Below are positions 54,628 through 62,010 of a stretch of 64,000 nt of DNA, in pieces. The stretch's first letter is position 1; each line of letters starts with the position of its first letter. Location of the stretch: assembly GCF_029643245.1 (NCBI RefSeq), contig NZ_CP116398.1:1736001-1800000 (forward strand), given 5' to 3'. Source of the stretch: Methylomonas sp. EFPC3. GTDB taxonomy: Bacteria > Pseudomonadota > Gammaproteobacteria > Methylococcales > Methylomonadaceae. The translations under genes were made by a program, and so were the position numbers. Below the pieces are notes generated by a model, which saw only the letters and a list, made by a program, of their open reading frames with translations, was not told where the DNA came from and ran no database searches.

Positions 54628-56508
54628 ATGCGGCAGCGTGCGCGCTTGCTTTTCGGCCGCTGGCTGGTTAGCGCGCTACTGGCGGTCGCGGCCGGATCGG
54701 TCGCCGGCGCCAGTTTCGACTTTTTGTACATCGAAGCCAACGAGGGCAACGCCAGCGGCGGCCACGCCGCACTCCGCTTCGGCGACCGGGTCTACCATTT
54801 CCAGCACGTCGAACCGGGCTTGTTACGGCTGTACCGCGACGACTTCGCCGCGTTCCGCTTCGCTTATGCCGACCAGCAGAACCGCACCCTGCACGGCCAC
54901 CGCATCGAAGTCGCCGACGCCTACTACCAAGCCTTGCAGGAGACTTTCGATCGCCGGCTGGCGCAACAAAATCGCGAACTCAGCCTGTTGCGCGCGTTAC
55001 AGGAAGACGCCGATCTGAGCCGCGATTTGTACGATTCGGAGCAGGTTCCGCAACTGCGTCTGCGGGCGCTGGGCTATTTTCTGGAAGAGTATCGGGCTGC
55101 ACCGATTCCGGCTGCGGCCGCAGGCGGCGAAAGTCCCGAGCTGGCGGCATTGCGCTCGATGGCGCTGCAAAGCTACGGCCCGGATTTTCTAGCGCAAAAA
55201 CGCCGGGACCTATGGCAGGAGTTGTCGACGCTGGCACCGGACGATTTGGCGCAAGCGAGCGCTTCGGTCCCGCCGGCCGATCGTTTGACTTTCGCCCAGC
55301 AATACAAAAACCGCTTGCTGAACCTGACCGCGCTCGACCTGCTGCTGGCCGGCAAGTCGCCGCGGGCCGATGCGTTATTGACCCTGAGTGGCGCGCATTA
55401 CCGGCTGAGCCAAGCGCAGCAAAACGCACTCATCCAATATCGGGACCAAACCCGCACCGATCTGCTCCGGCTGCTGCACAGCGAACGGCCGGACTGGGGT
55501 TATCCGTTGTTGGTGGGCATGGCCCGGCTGCACGCCCTGCAGCAATCCTTGGCCGGCGGCTATCTGACGGTGCTGGATCGGCGCGCCGCCGACGCCGACC
55601 CGTATGCACCGGCCGTGGACCTGCCGACCGCGCTGCAGTATTCCCGGCAATTATTGAGCGCCGCCAACGCCCCATTGGCTGCGGCGCAAGCGCTCGACGA
55701 ACGTAGCTATGCCACGATCGAACACGGCGCGAATGCGGTATTCGCCTTGGAACGCGCCGAACGGGAACAACAAGCCGTCGCCCTACCCCGCTTCAGCAAT
55801 ACGCCCGACAAATCCGCGCCGGCGGACTGGCCCCGGCCACCGCTGCCGGCAGCGACAGCCGAGGCTTACCGCGCCGGAGCCGGCGCCCGCTTGGCAGATT
55901 ACCGCCGGCAATTGTTCGAGCGCTACGCTTATCATCTAGTGCAGCGCAATTGCGTGACCGAAATCTTTCAGTTGCTGAATGCGACCGCCGCCGCGCAAGC
56001 GTCGGCCACAGTCGATGCATCCGACCTGGCGACGCTATCCGAGCAGGCGCTGGGCGCTTATCTGGACGGCGAATTTCCGCATCCGATTCCGTTCGTGGCC
56101 TTCGACCGGGTCGGCGAACGCTACCGCACCGTTGCCAGTTACCAACTGCCCGCCTACCGCGACCGGCAGATTCGGGAGCGTTACCGGACCGCGCCGGATT
56201 GGTGGGTGGATCTACAGGAATCGAACAGCTTGACCTCGACGCTGTACCGCTGGCAAGGCAGCGACGCCGCCTTCGTGTTTTTCACCCAGGACGCGGTCTG
56301 GCCGCGGCCGTTGCAAGGCGGCATCAATCTGGCGGCAGCGGCGCTGGAAACCGGATTCGGCCTGCTGAGCTGGCCGTGGGACGCCGGGCAACACCTGGCA
56401 AAAGGCATGAAAGGCTGGGCTGTGAGTCTGCCTGAGTTGGTGTTTTTTAACATTCGCAAGGGCTCGTTTCCGCATTTGTTGCCGGACGTAACCGCACCCA
56501 ACAACTGA
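54628..56508 (+). CDS. DUF4105 (Lnb-N-like) exported protein
   Basis: 626 residues. N-terminal membrane anchor or signal, then the DUF4105 motif 'ASGGHAALRFGDRVYHFQ' (His about 46) and, later, 'AYHLVQRNCVTEIFQLLN' (Cys about 439), the conserved His and Cys that suggest a papain-like hydrolase of the Lnb N-terminal family, which includes lipoprotein N-acyltransferases. Ends with a hydrophobic stretch ('GGINLAAAALETGFGLLSWP'). Likely periplasmic. Preceded by a lipoprotein gene in the same operon, which is consistent with, but does not prove, a lipoprotein-related role. Confidence 0.8.
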   Translation: MRQRARLLFGRWLVSALLAVAAGSVAGASFDFLYIEANEGNASGGHAALRFGDRVYHFQHVEPGLLRLYRDDFAAFRFAYADQQNRTLHGHRIEVADAYYQALQETFDRRLAQQNRELSLLRALQEDADLSRDLYDSEQVPQLRLRALGYFLEEYRAAPIPAAAAGGESPELAALRSMALQSYGPDFLAQKRRDLWQELSTLAPDDLAQASASVPPADRLTFAQQYKNRLLNLTALDLLLAGKSPRADALLTLSGAHYRLSQAQQNALIQYRDQTRTDLLRLLHSERPDWGYPLLVGMARLHALQQSLAGGYLTVLDRRAADADPYAPAVDLPTALQYSRQLLSAANAPLAAAQALDERSYATIEHGANAVFALERAEREQQAVALPRFSNTPDKSAPADWPRPPLPAATAEAYRAGAGARLADYRRQLFERYAYHLVQRNCVTEIFQLLNATAAAQASATVDASDLATLSEQALGAYLDGEFPHPIPFVAFDRVGERYRTVASYQLPAYRDRQIRERYRTAPDWWVDLQESNSLTSTLYRWQGSDAAFVFFTQDAVWPRPLQGGINLAAAALETGFGLLSWPWDAGQHLAKGMKGWAVSLPELVFFNIRKGSFPHLLPDVTAPNN

Positions 56509-56619
56509 ACAGACGAACGAAGCCATCGGCCTGCGTTGATTGATGTTAGTGTCGGCAGAATTGAGACAAGACGCCAAACCGGGTGGACTAAAAGTGAATG
56601 GATTCGCTGGATAGTCATC

Positions 56620-56931
56620 GCAGCCTGATGGCGGACTATGGTCGATGATTTTTGTCCAGCAAATCCAGTAAGGCGCGATCCTCGATTAAGCGCCTGATTT
56701 TATTAACCCGGCCCTTAAATAACGTTCGCCCTGAACCTGTCGAAGGGCCGGCCCAGGCTGGTACTCGCCACTGAGCATTTCCCGCTGCAAGCCTAGCAAC
56801 TCGGATTCCAGGCGTAATTCAAACGCCGCCACCGGCGGGCGTTGTCGTTTACCGCGCCGTGCCTTACGAAACGCCAGCAACAAATTATCGAAGCTGACAA
56901 CGCGCTGCCATAGTCCGCCCAGGCGTTTCAT
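56620..56931 (-). pseudogene. Diversity-generating-retroelement reverse transcriptase, gutted remnant
   Basis: Starts at ATG 56931, overlapping the Avd-like stop by 4 bases. The first 72 residues match the DGR RT N terminus (MKRLGGLWQRVVSFDNLL, then LELQREMLSGEYQPGP; middle omitted). Then a 44-bp hairpin (56708-56751) replaces everything up to a fragment in another frame, KIRRLIEDRALLDLLDKIIDHS (in two parts: KIRRLIEDRALLDLLD + KIIDHS), which follows motif A in such RTs. The fragment itself needs a one-base correction in the A5 tract at 56649-56653. The catalytic YxDD motif, the fingers and thumb are gone. No function can remain in cis. Confidence 0.75.
56708..56751. repeat. 44-bp hairpin element inside the RT remnant
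   Basis: Arms CCGGCCCTT (56708-56716) and AAGGGCCGG (56743-56751) enclose 'GTTCGCCCTGAACCTGTCG', a REP-type core familiar from proteobacterial intergenic repeats. It sits exactly at the deletion junction in the RT gene. Confidence 0.6.
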
Positions 56932-57278
56932 GTCAGGCGCTGCTCTACAGATCGCAACCAACCGCCCAATTGTCGACCCAAATCATCCAACAAGCGGGCG
57001 CCATGCTCGTACTGGCGCAAGGCCACCGTACGCAATTCGAAGGCCAGCCGCCATAAATGCTTGACCACTTCCAGGCGCAGATTGGCTTTGTGCAAGGCGG
57101 CGCGTTTGTTGTGGGTGAAGGCGGCTTCCACGGTCAATTCCAACACTTCCAGCAATACCAACTCCAGACGCTCGCCCAGGGTAAAGCGGCGCACCCGCGG
57201 AAATTTGTCGATCTGCGGAATCAGCCAACCCAGTAAATCATGGGCGGCCTGCACCGCCTGCGGCGTATTGTCTTTCAT
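56928..57278 (-). CDS. Avd-like DGR accessory protein (four-helix bundle)
   Basis: 116 residues, all-helical, strongly basic in the second half (FTHNKRAALHKANLRLEVVK, then LWRLAFELRTVALRQYEHGA). The pattern and position, between a variable lectin-fold gene and a DGR RT, match the accessory variability determinant (Avd), a pentameric barrel that binds RT and RNA. GGGGGTAGG precedes the ATG. The stop overlaps the RT start (ATGA). Intact although the RT is destroyed. Confidence 0.82.
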   Translation of the reverse strand: MKDNTPQAVQAAHDLLGWLIPQIDKFPRVRRFTLGERLELVLLEVLELTVEAAFTHNKRAALHKANLRLEVVKHLWRLAFELRTVALRQYEHGARLLDDLGRQLGGWLRSVEQRLT

Positions 57279-57302
57279 GGGCCTACCCCCAGGAAAATTT
57301 TG

Positions 57303-57324
57303 TTGCGGGCCTATCGGCCCGCAA
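57303..57324 (-). promoter_or_regulatory. Hairpin downstream of the variable region (DGR target-site-like)
   Basis: TTGCGGGCC - loop - GGCCCGCAA, a perfect 9-bp GC-rich stem. On the coding (minus) strand the four-base loop is GATA, fitting the GRNA tetraloop of hairpins found just after the variable repeat in phage-type DGRs, where the cruciform is needed for retrohoming. It lies 30 bp past the stop of the lectin-fold gene. It could also act as a transcription attenuator. Confidence 0.5.
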
Positions 57325-57353
57325 CCAAGGGAAAAAGTACAAAGCTCAAAGGG

Positions 57354-59450
57354 CTAAGGGTCCTGGGCGAGACGAAAGCCAAGGATGTCGTCCCGGCCGC
57401 CCGGGTAGAAACCGCCGCGGAAGGCCGCGCGGAGGTACGCCGGTCCGTCGAACCAGGAACCGCCGCGGATCACGCGCTGACTACAATCGTCGCTATTGGC
57501 TTCAGACCAAACCGAACCATCAACCGGTGCGTCTTCATAGTCGCCATGCCAGCAGTCCTGGGTCCATTCCAACACATTGCCGAGCATGTCGTTTAGAGCA
57601 AACGCGTTCGCAAGAAAACTACCCACCGGCGCTGTAAAAGGAAAGTCATCATCACAAGTAAAGGGTTTCCAACTCTCAATTAACTCTCTGACACTGGCAA
57701 GCTGCTTTTCATCCATGCCAGGCGATTTGAGTTGGGCCAGTAAAAAATCCTTTATTTCCCGTTCATGGCGGCGATCAAAGACATTAGCGTTGAGACATGA
57801 GGCATCGTCACGGCCCGGCCATGGCCGGGCCGTTTGGCTACCCGCGCGGGCCGCATATTCCCACTCAGCTTCCGACGGCAAGCGGTAGTGTTTGCCGGTG
57901 TTTTTTGACAGCCATTCGGCGAAGCATTGCGCATTCCGCCAACTGACGTTGATCACCGGCCGTTTGCCGCGCCCCCAGCCTTCATCTTTTGCCCGTTCGA
58001 CTTGGTGGCCATCGCGGCAACCGCCGTCAAAGTCGATCAGAAAGGCAAATACATCGTACTCATCGAAAGTCACTTCAAATTTACCCAACGCAAAACGACG
58101 GATATTGACTTCATGCCGCGGCCCTTCGTTCGATGAACGATCTGGCTCGTCTTCCGGCGAACCGATCAGAAAGTGCCCCGCCGGAATTTCCCGCATCTCG
58201 GGTTCTGGATAGGCAATACCCAAAAATGCCAGCACAATTGCAGTGCCCACCCGGGCAGACAGTTGCTGCGAACCTATCCACCATCCGAACACAATGGCCG
58301 CAATCAGGGCAGAGGCAAGAGTACCGCGCTGTATCCAGCGCGGCGGTTGCAAGCTTTTAATCCAACGGGCATCAAAGACTTTTTGATAAATCCGGTTTCG
58401 AATCGCCAGCCTACCACTGTCATCGGTTTTAACCAGGCCGGATAGTTTCAGCGCGGCATGAATGGGCGACTGTGGCTGGTCTTGAATTGGCTTGCCTTTG
58501 AGTACCTTGGCATAGACCTTGAGGATGGCGGCGCGTCGCGAGGCCTGGGCGATGCGTTCGTTAATGACCTTAAGGTGTTCTTGCTTGGTGCGGCGGGCAA
58601 TACCAAAAAATTCCGCCGCGACCAGTTGGTCAATGAAGTCGTTTACAGACATATGCGGGCTGGTTGTTTTTCCGGCCAATAAGCATAAATGCTGAGTCAG
58701 AAAAGGATGGCCTCCGGTCCAACACAGAATCCTTTGCAAGGTTGCCTGCTTCTGACTCGCCTCCCCAGGCAATCCTTCCAGGAATAGGCTGGCTTCGTCG
58801 TCGCGAAAATCCGTCAAATCAATACGTTTACCGATATTGAATGGCGTACGGCTTTGGTCGCGAATCAAATCGGCCGGGCTGGCGACCCCCAACAACACAA
58901 ACGTCAAATTATTGAAGCGGCCGTCGTTGGCTCTGGCGTTAAAACAGGCGCGAATCGCGGCAAAGAAATCATCGCTGAACAATAGGTTGATGGTGGTATC
59001 GATTTCATCGAAGAATAAAAATACTCGGCCTGCCAGACTCGACAAAATGCCTTCCTCGAAGAAATTCATCAGCCGTTGCAACGGTGACAATAAGGTTTGC
59101 TGTTGCCACCAATCGGACAAACTGAAATTCAGTTTAAGTTCTTTATTCAAGCGATGGCAAAGGCTGTAGTACCACTGATCAGCGGTAATCGAATTGGCAT
59201 CACCGCCAACGCCGCTGAGATCAACCACCGCCACGTGATGGCCCTCTTTGCGCAAGCGGGCGGCAGTATGGGTCATCAGGCTGGATTTGCCCATTTGCCG
59301 TGGAGTCAATACGTAACAGAATTCACTGGCTAAAAGACTGTCGTAGAGTTCCTGATCCGCGCGACGTTCGATGTAGCTGGGAACATCGGCTTTTAAGGTC
59401 CCCCCAGCTTGGTAGAAACCGTTTTTGGTTAATGTATCGTTTTCGCTCAT
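57354..59450 (-). CDS. AAA NTPase - transmembrane - FGE/C-type-lectin protein (probable DGR target)
   Basis: 698 residues from ATG 59450, overlapping the TIR gene stop (ATGA). Residues 1-360: AAA-like (AAA_35-type) NTPase with Walker A TPRQMGKSS (49-57) and Walker B VFLFFDEID (143-151). Residues about 377-415: two hydrophobic stretches. Residues about 417-698: formylglycine-generating-enzyme/C-type-lectin fold (IPAGHFLIGS, RLPSEAEWEYAARAG, DMLGNVLEW, RVIRGGSW, GFRLA). The last 30 residues are the classic DGR variable segment, rich in F/D/Y/G at the sites that are usually Asn in templates. It probably senses an external ligand and signals through the NTPase. Catalytic FGE Cys residues are not evident, so a binding role is favoured. 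Confidence 0.88.
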   Translation of the reverse strand: MSENDTLTKNGFYQAGGTLKADVPSYIERRADQELYDSLLASEFCYVLTPRQMGKSSLMTHTAARLRKEGHHVAVVDLSGVGGDANSITADQWYYSLCHRLNKELKLNFSLSDWWQQQTLLSPLQRLMNFFEEGILSSLAGRVFLFFDEIDTTINLLFSDDFFAAIRACFNARANDGRFNNLTFVLLGVASPADLIRDQSRTPFNIGKRIDLTDFRDDEASLFLEGLPGEASQKQATLQRILCWTGGHPFLTQHLCLLAGKTTSPHMSVNDFIDQLVAAEFFGIARRTKQEHLKVINERIAQASRRAAILKVYAKVLKGKPIQDQPQSPIHAALKLSGLVKTDDSGRLAIRNRIYQKVFDARWIKSLQPPRWIQRGTLASALIAAIVFGWWIGSQQLSARVGTAIVLAFLGIAYPEPEMREIPAGHFLIGSPEDEPDRSSNEGPRHEVNIRRFALGKFEVTFDEYDVFAFLIDFDGGCRDGHQVERAKDEGWGRGKRPVINVSWRNAQCFAEWLSKNTGKHYRLPSEAEWEYAARAGSQTARPWPGRDDASCLNANVFDRRHEREIKDFLLAQLKSPGMDEKQLASVRELIESWKPFTCDDDFPFTAPVGSFLANAFALNDMLGNVLEWTQDCWHGDYEDAPVDGSVWSEANSDDCSQRVIRGGSWFDGPAYLRAAFRGGFYPGGRDDILGFRLAQDP
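57372..57455 (-). repeat. Probable DGR variable region (VR)
   Basis: 28 codons between RGGSW and GFRLA. Codons at the diversified positions are TTC, GAC, GGC, TAC and similar (NNC), as produced when template AAC codons are mutagenised, while intervening LR, R and P positions are conserved. No matching template repeat with AAC runs was found in this window. Confidence 0.6.
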
Positions 59451-61801
59451 AAGTGTTGGCGGAAATACGCTTCGTAAAGATGGCAACGCAAACGTGCGTC
59501 ATGACGGGTTTCACCTTTCACCACACCGGCAGCAACCAGGCGTTGGAATGCAGCTTCGTCATCACAGGGTTTGTCTTGTAGAATTTGCAATACCGCCGTG
59601 CGCAATGCCTCCCGTTGACTAATCACACTGACCAAGCGGCGCAGATGGTCGCCAAACGGACCATTGGAACGGGGAGCATTTTCTCTAAACGAATCCCACC
59701 CCTTGGTGACGATTTCGTAAAGCGCCTGCCTGCTCAGGTAGGGTTGGCCGCCTATCAGCGCATGCAATTCATTTATTTCATTCCCGGCTAGATTTAGGCC
59801 GTAACGCTGGCTGAGTTCGAGGAGTTGCGCGCGACTAAAATCCTCCAAATTTACGGCATCGCCAACGTTGAAGGGGGATTGCGTGATATCGTCGATCCAC
59901 AGCACCGGATCGGTGGAATGGGCAATGACCAAGCTGAAACGTTCCCAGTCCGGTTTATAAGCCCGCCGTGTGGTCCAGGAACGCAACAACCCAAAAAAAT
60001 CGTTGCGGTAGCCATATTGAAAGACTCGGTCCGCTTCGTCCAGAAACAGAATCACCTCGGAGTCCTGATCGGCGAGCACGGCGTCTTCGATAAAATCGGT
60101 CGCGCAGTCCTTTGAACCCAGATTATCGTCCCAATAATCCGATGGTTTGCGAGGTGTTTTTAAATCACGCGCCATTCGGATGGTCAGATAAAGCAACAAG
60201 TTATCCAATGTAGCCAAACGTGCTTCGTCGATGGCTTGAAAGTCGATGGAGCACACCCGTTTTCCCTGATTTTTGGCTTGAACCGCGGCTCTGACCAATA
60301 AGGAGCTTTTGCCCATCTGCCTGGCACCTTTAACAATAACGGTAGTGCCGGTTCGGCTGAGAAAACGTTCTATGTTCTGATCTGCTTGACGTCGTAAGTA
60401 AAACTGGGAATCAAGCCGCATGGCACCTTTTTCCAATGCCAATTCAAGTAGTCTCGGATCAACCTGGGGTAAGGGGGCGCCGCATTCCTCTGTAATGGCA
60501 TGTAATTTTCTTATTTGATCAGCACCATCCGGCTCGTCGGCAATGTGTCCAGCTTGGGGTAGATTTGTGTTTTGGCGAATAGCTTGTTTAATCGATGCTA
60601 CAACATCTGAAGTCGCGTGTTCGCCGGTCCAGACTGCATATTGCAAAGGATTTAAATAACCGCCCAGATCGTAAGGCAACGCGCCGGTAAAGCGAATACG
60701 CACCGGCAATATGCGTAGTTTACCCAACTGTCGGAGTTGATGAGCCAGCATGATTTCCTGCCTCACCATGTCGCTACGAATCGAATCCGCCGACAACAGG
60801 ACGATGAAGATGTCTGCGGCACGCAGGCGCCGGTCGATTTCTGTCGCCCAGTCCGTACCGAGCAACATCCGGCGATCAACAAAAACCTGTTGCCCGTCCG
60901 CTACTAAGGCCTTTTCCAACTCAAGCGCCAAATCTTCATCGGGCTTGGTATGCCTGTAGCTGATAAATATCTGTTTGCTAGTGTTTGATGCATCAGTTGG
61001 TTGATCCTGAGTGTCGGTTGATGACAAAGGTCGTGGCGCGAATTTTTCCAGAAAAGCCAATAGTAAGCGATGCTGAACGGCTTGCGCGTCGGCAGGTTTG
61101 GCGATGGAAAAATGATCGGAGCCGGGTACTTTGTAAGGCTCACCGAAATTACGGGCACCGGCAAACGGCTCAACCACTTGTTTGCGCAACAAGCCTGGAA
61201 GTAATACAAATTTGTCTTCGATCAGTTCCTTACCGACTAGCTGCAGCCGACCGGATTCCTTGAGATTGCGGAACTCCTTATCAAGACCGTTGAGCCAACT
61301 GTTTTGCTGGGTAAAGCGCAAGGCGTCGGCTTGGGTATGCCCGAGCAACTTAGCTAATGGCGCCAGCCAATTGGCGTAATCTGAGCCCATTGAAGGTGAG
61401 GCGACCAGAAAGAATCCAACTTCGATATTCCGATCGAGAAGGTCGTTGACGCGCTCAACCAGAAATTTGCGAGCCACGATACCGCCCATGCTGTGGCAAA
61501 CGAACACGATCCGCCGATGTTTGGCTAAATGGTCAAGATTTAAGAAGCGTTCTTTCAGGTCATCAACCACGTCGTTCAGACTATAGGTTCCGCTGAAAAA
61601 CCCGGTTTGGTAGCTGTAAACGTAAATGCCCCAGCCGTTGGCGGCATCGGTCTGCTTCAGCAATTCGGGCCAATAACTGCCGTTTTGATGTTTCCAACAG
61701 GTTTCGCCGCTGGATAATATGCCGTGCACAAACACCACTGCAGCATCGCTGTCTGGCTTTCGAACCCAATCCCCTTGCACAATCACCTCCGCTAAATCCA
61801 T
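59447..61801 (-). CDS. Alpha/beta-hydrolase - TIR - AAA NTPase fusion
   Basis: 784 residues. 1-255: alpha/beta-hydrolase of lipase/PGAP1 type with HG oxyanion motif (VFVHGILS), nucleophile Ser 104 in CHSMGG and a likely His 230 in GSDHFSI. 276-410: TIR domain (KQIFISYRH, then 'WATEIDRRLRAADIFIVLLS' and Glu 349 in RQEIMLAH, the position of the NADase Glu). 465-784: AAA_35-like NTPase with Walker A GARQMGKSS (492-500) and Walker B VILFLDEAD (583-591), related to the NTPase of the next gene. Two potential effectors (lipase-like and NADase-like) on one NTPase switch is typical of bacterial conflict (anti-phage or altruistic) proteins. First gene of the operon; stop overlaps the next start by 4 bases. 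Confidence 0.9.
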   Translation of the reverse strand: MDLAEVIVQGDWVRKPDSDAAVVFVHGILSSGETCWKHQNGSYWPELLKQTDAANGWGIYVYSYQTGFFSGTYSLNDVVDDLKERFLNLDHLAKHRRIVFVCHSMGGIVARKFLVERVNDLLDRNIEVGFFLVASPSMGSDYANWLAPLAKLLGHTQADALRFTQQNSWLNGLDKEFRNLKESGRLQLVGKELIEDKFVLLPGLLRKQVVEPFAGARNFGEPYKVPGSDHFSIAKPADAQAVQHRLLLAFLEKFAPRPLSSTDTQDQPTDASNTSKQIFISYRHTKPDEDLALELEKALVADGQQVFVDRRMLLGTDWATEIDRRLRAADIFIVLLSADSIRSDMVRQEIMLAHQLRQLGKLRILPVRIRFTGALPYDLGGYLNPLQYAVWTGEHATSDVVASIKQAIRQNTNLPQAGHIADEPDGADQIRKLHAITEECGAPLPQVDPRLLELALEKGAMRLDSQFYLRRQADQNIERFLSRTGTTVIVKGARQMGKSSLLVRAAVQAKNQGKRVCSIDFQAIDEARLATLDNLLLYLTIRMARDLKTPRKPSDYWDDNLGSKDCATDFIEDAVLADQDSEVILFLDEADRVFQYGYRNDFFGLLRSWTTRRAYKPDWERFSLVIAHSTDPVLWIDDITQSPFNVGDAVNLEDFSRAQLLELSQRYGLNLAGNEINELHALIGGQPYLSRQALYEIVTKGWDSFRENAPRSNGPFGDHLRRLVSVISQREALRTAVLQILQDKPCDDEAAFQRLVAAGVVKGETRHDARLRCHLYEAYFRQHL

Positions 61802-61946
61802 CTGTTTTGGCTTATGTTATTCGAAAACGCCCAAGAACATTAAGTTGGTATCTGCTGGTTAAAACGGTACTTGTCGCATCATCGATACCGGGTTCCGGTT
61901 CGCCTTTGGGGGTGACGAAAATCTTTACCTCGTCATCAATCCCCCT

Positions 61947-61976
61947 TTGCCCAAGCCCCGGCATTCCCCGTATAGT
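61947..61976 (+). promoter_or_regulatory. Possible uvrA promoter with degenerate LexA-like box downstream
   Basis: TTGCCC (61947-61952), 18-base spacer, TATAGT (61971-61976) upstream of uvrA. CTGT-N8-CCAG at 61983-61998 is one base off the CTGT-N8-ACAG LexA box and would overlap the start of transcription. Weak by itself. Confidence 0.3.
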
Positions 61977-62010
61977 ATCCGGCTGTTAAAAATCCCAGGA
62001 CTTTACCGCA

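Noticed and set aside
61983-61998. LexA box in front of uvrA
   Set aside because: CTGT-N8-CCAG is one base off the usual half-site, so it is kept only as a weak note with the promoter.
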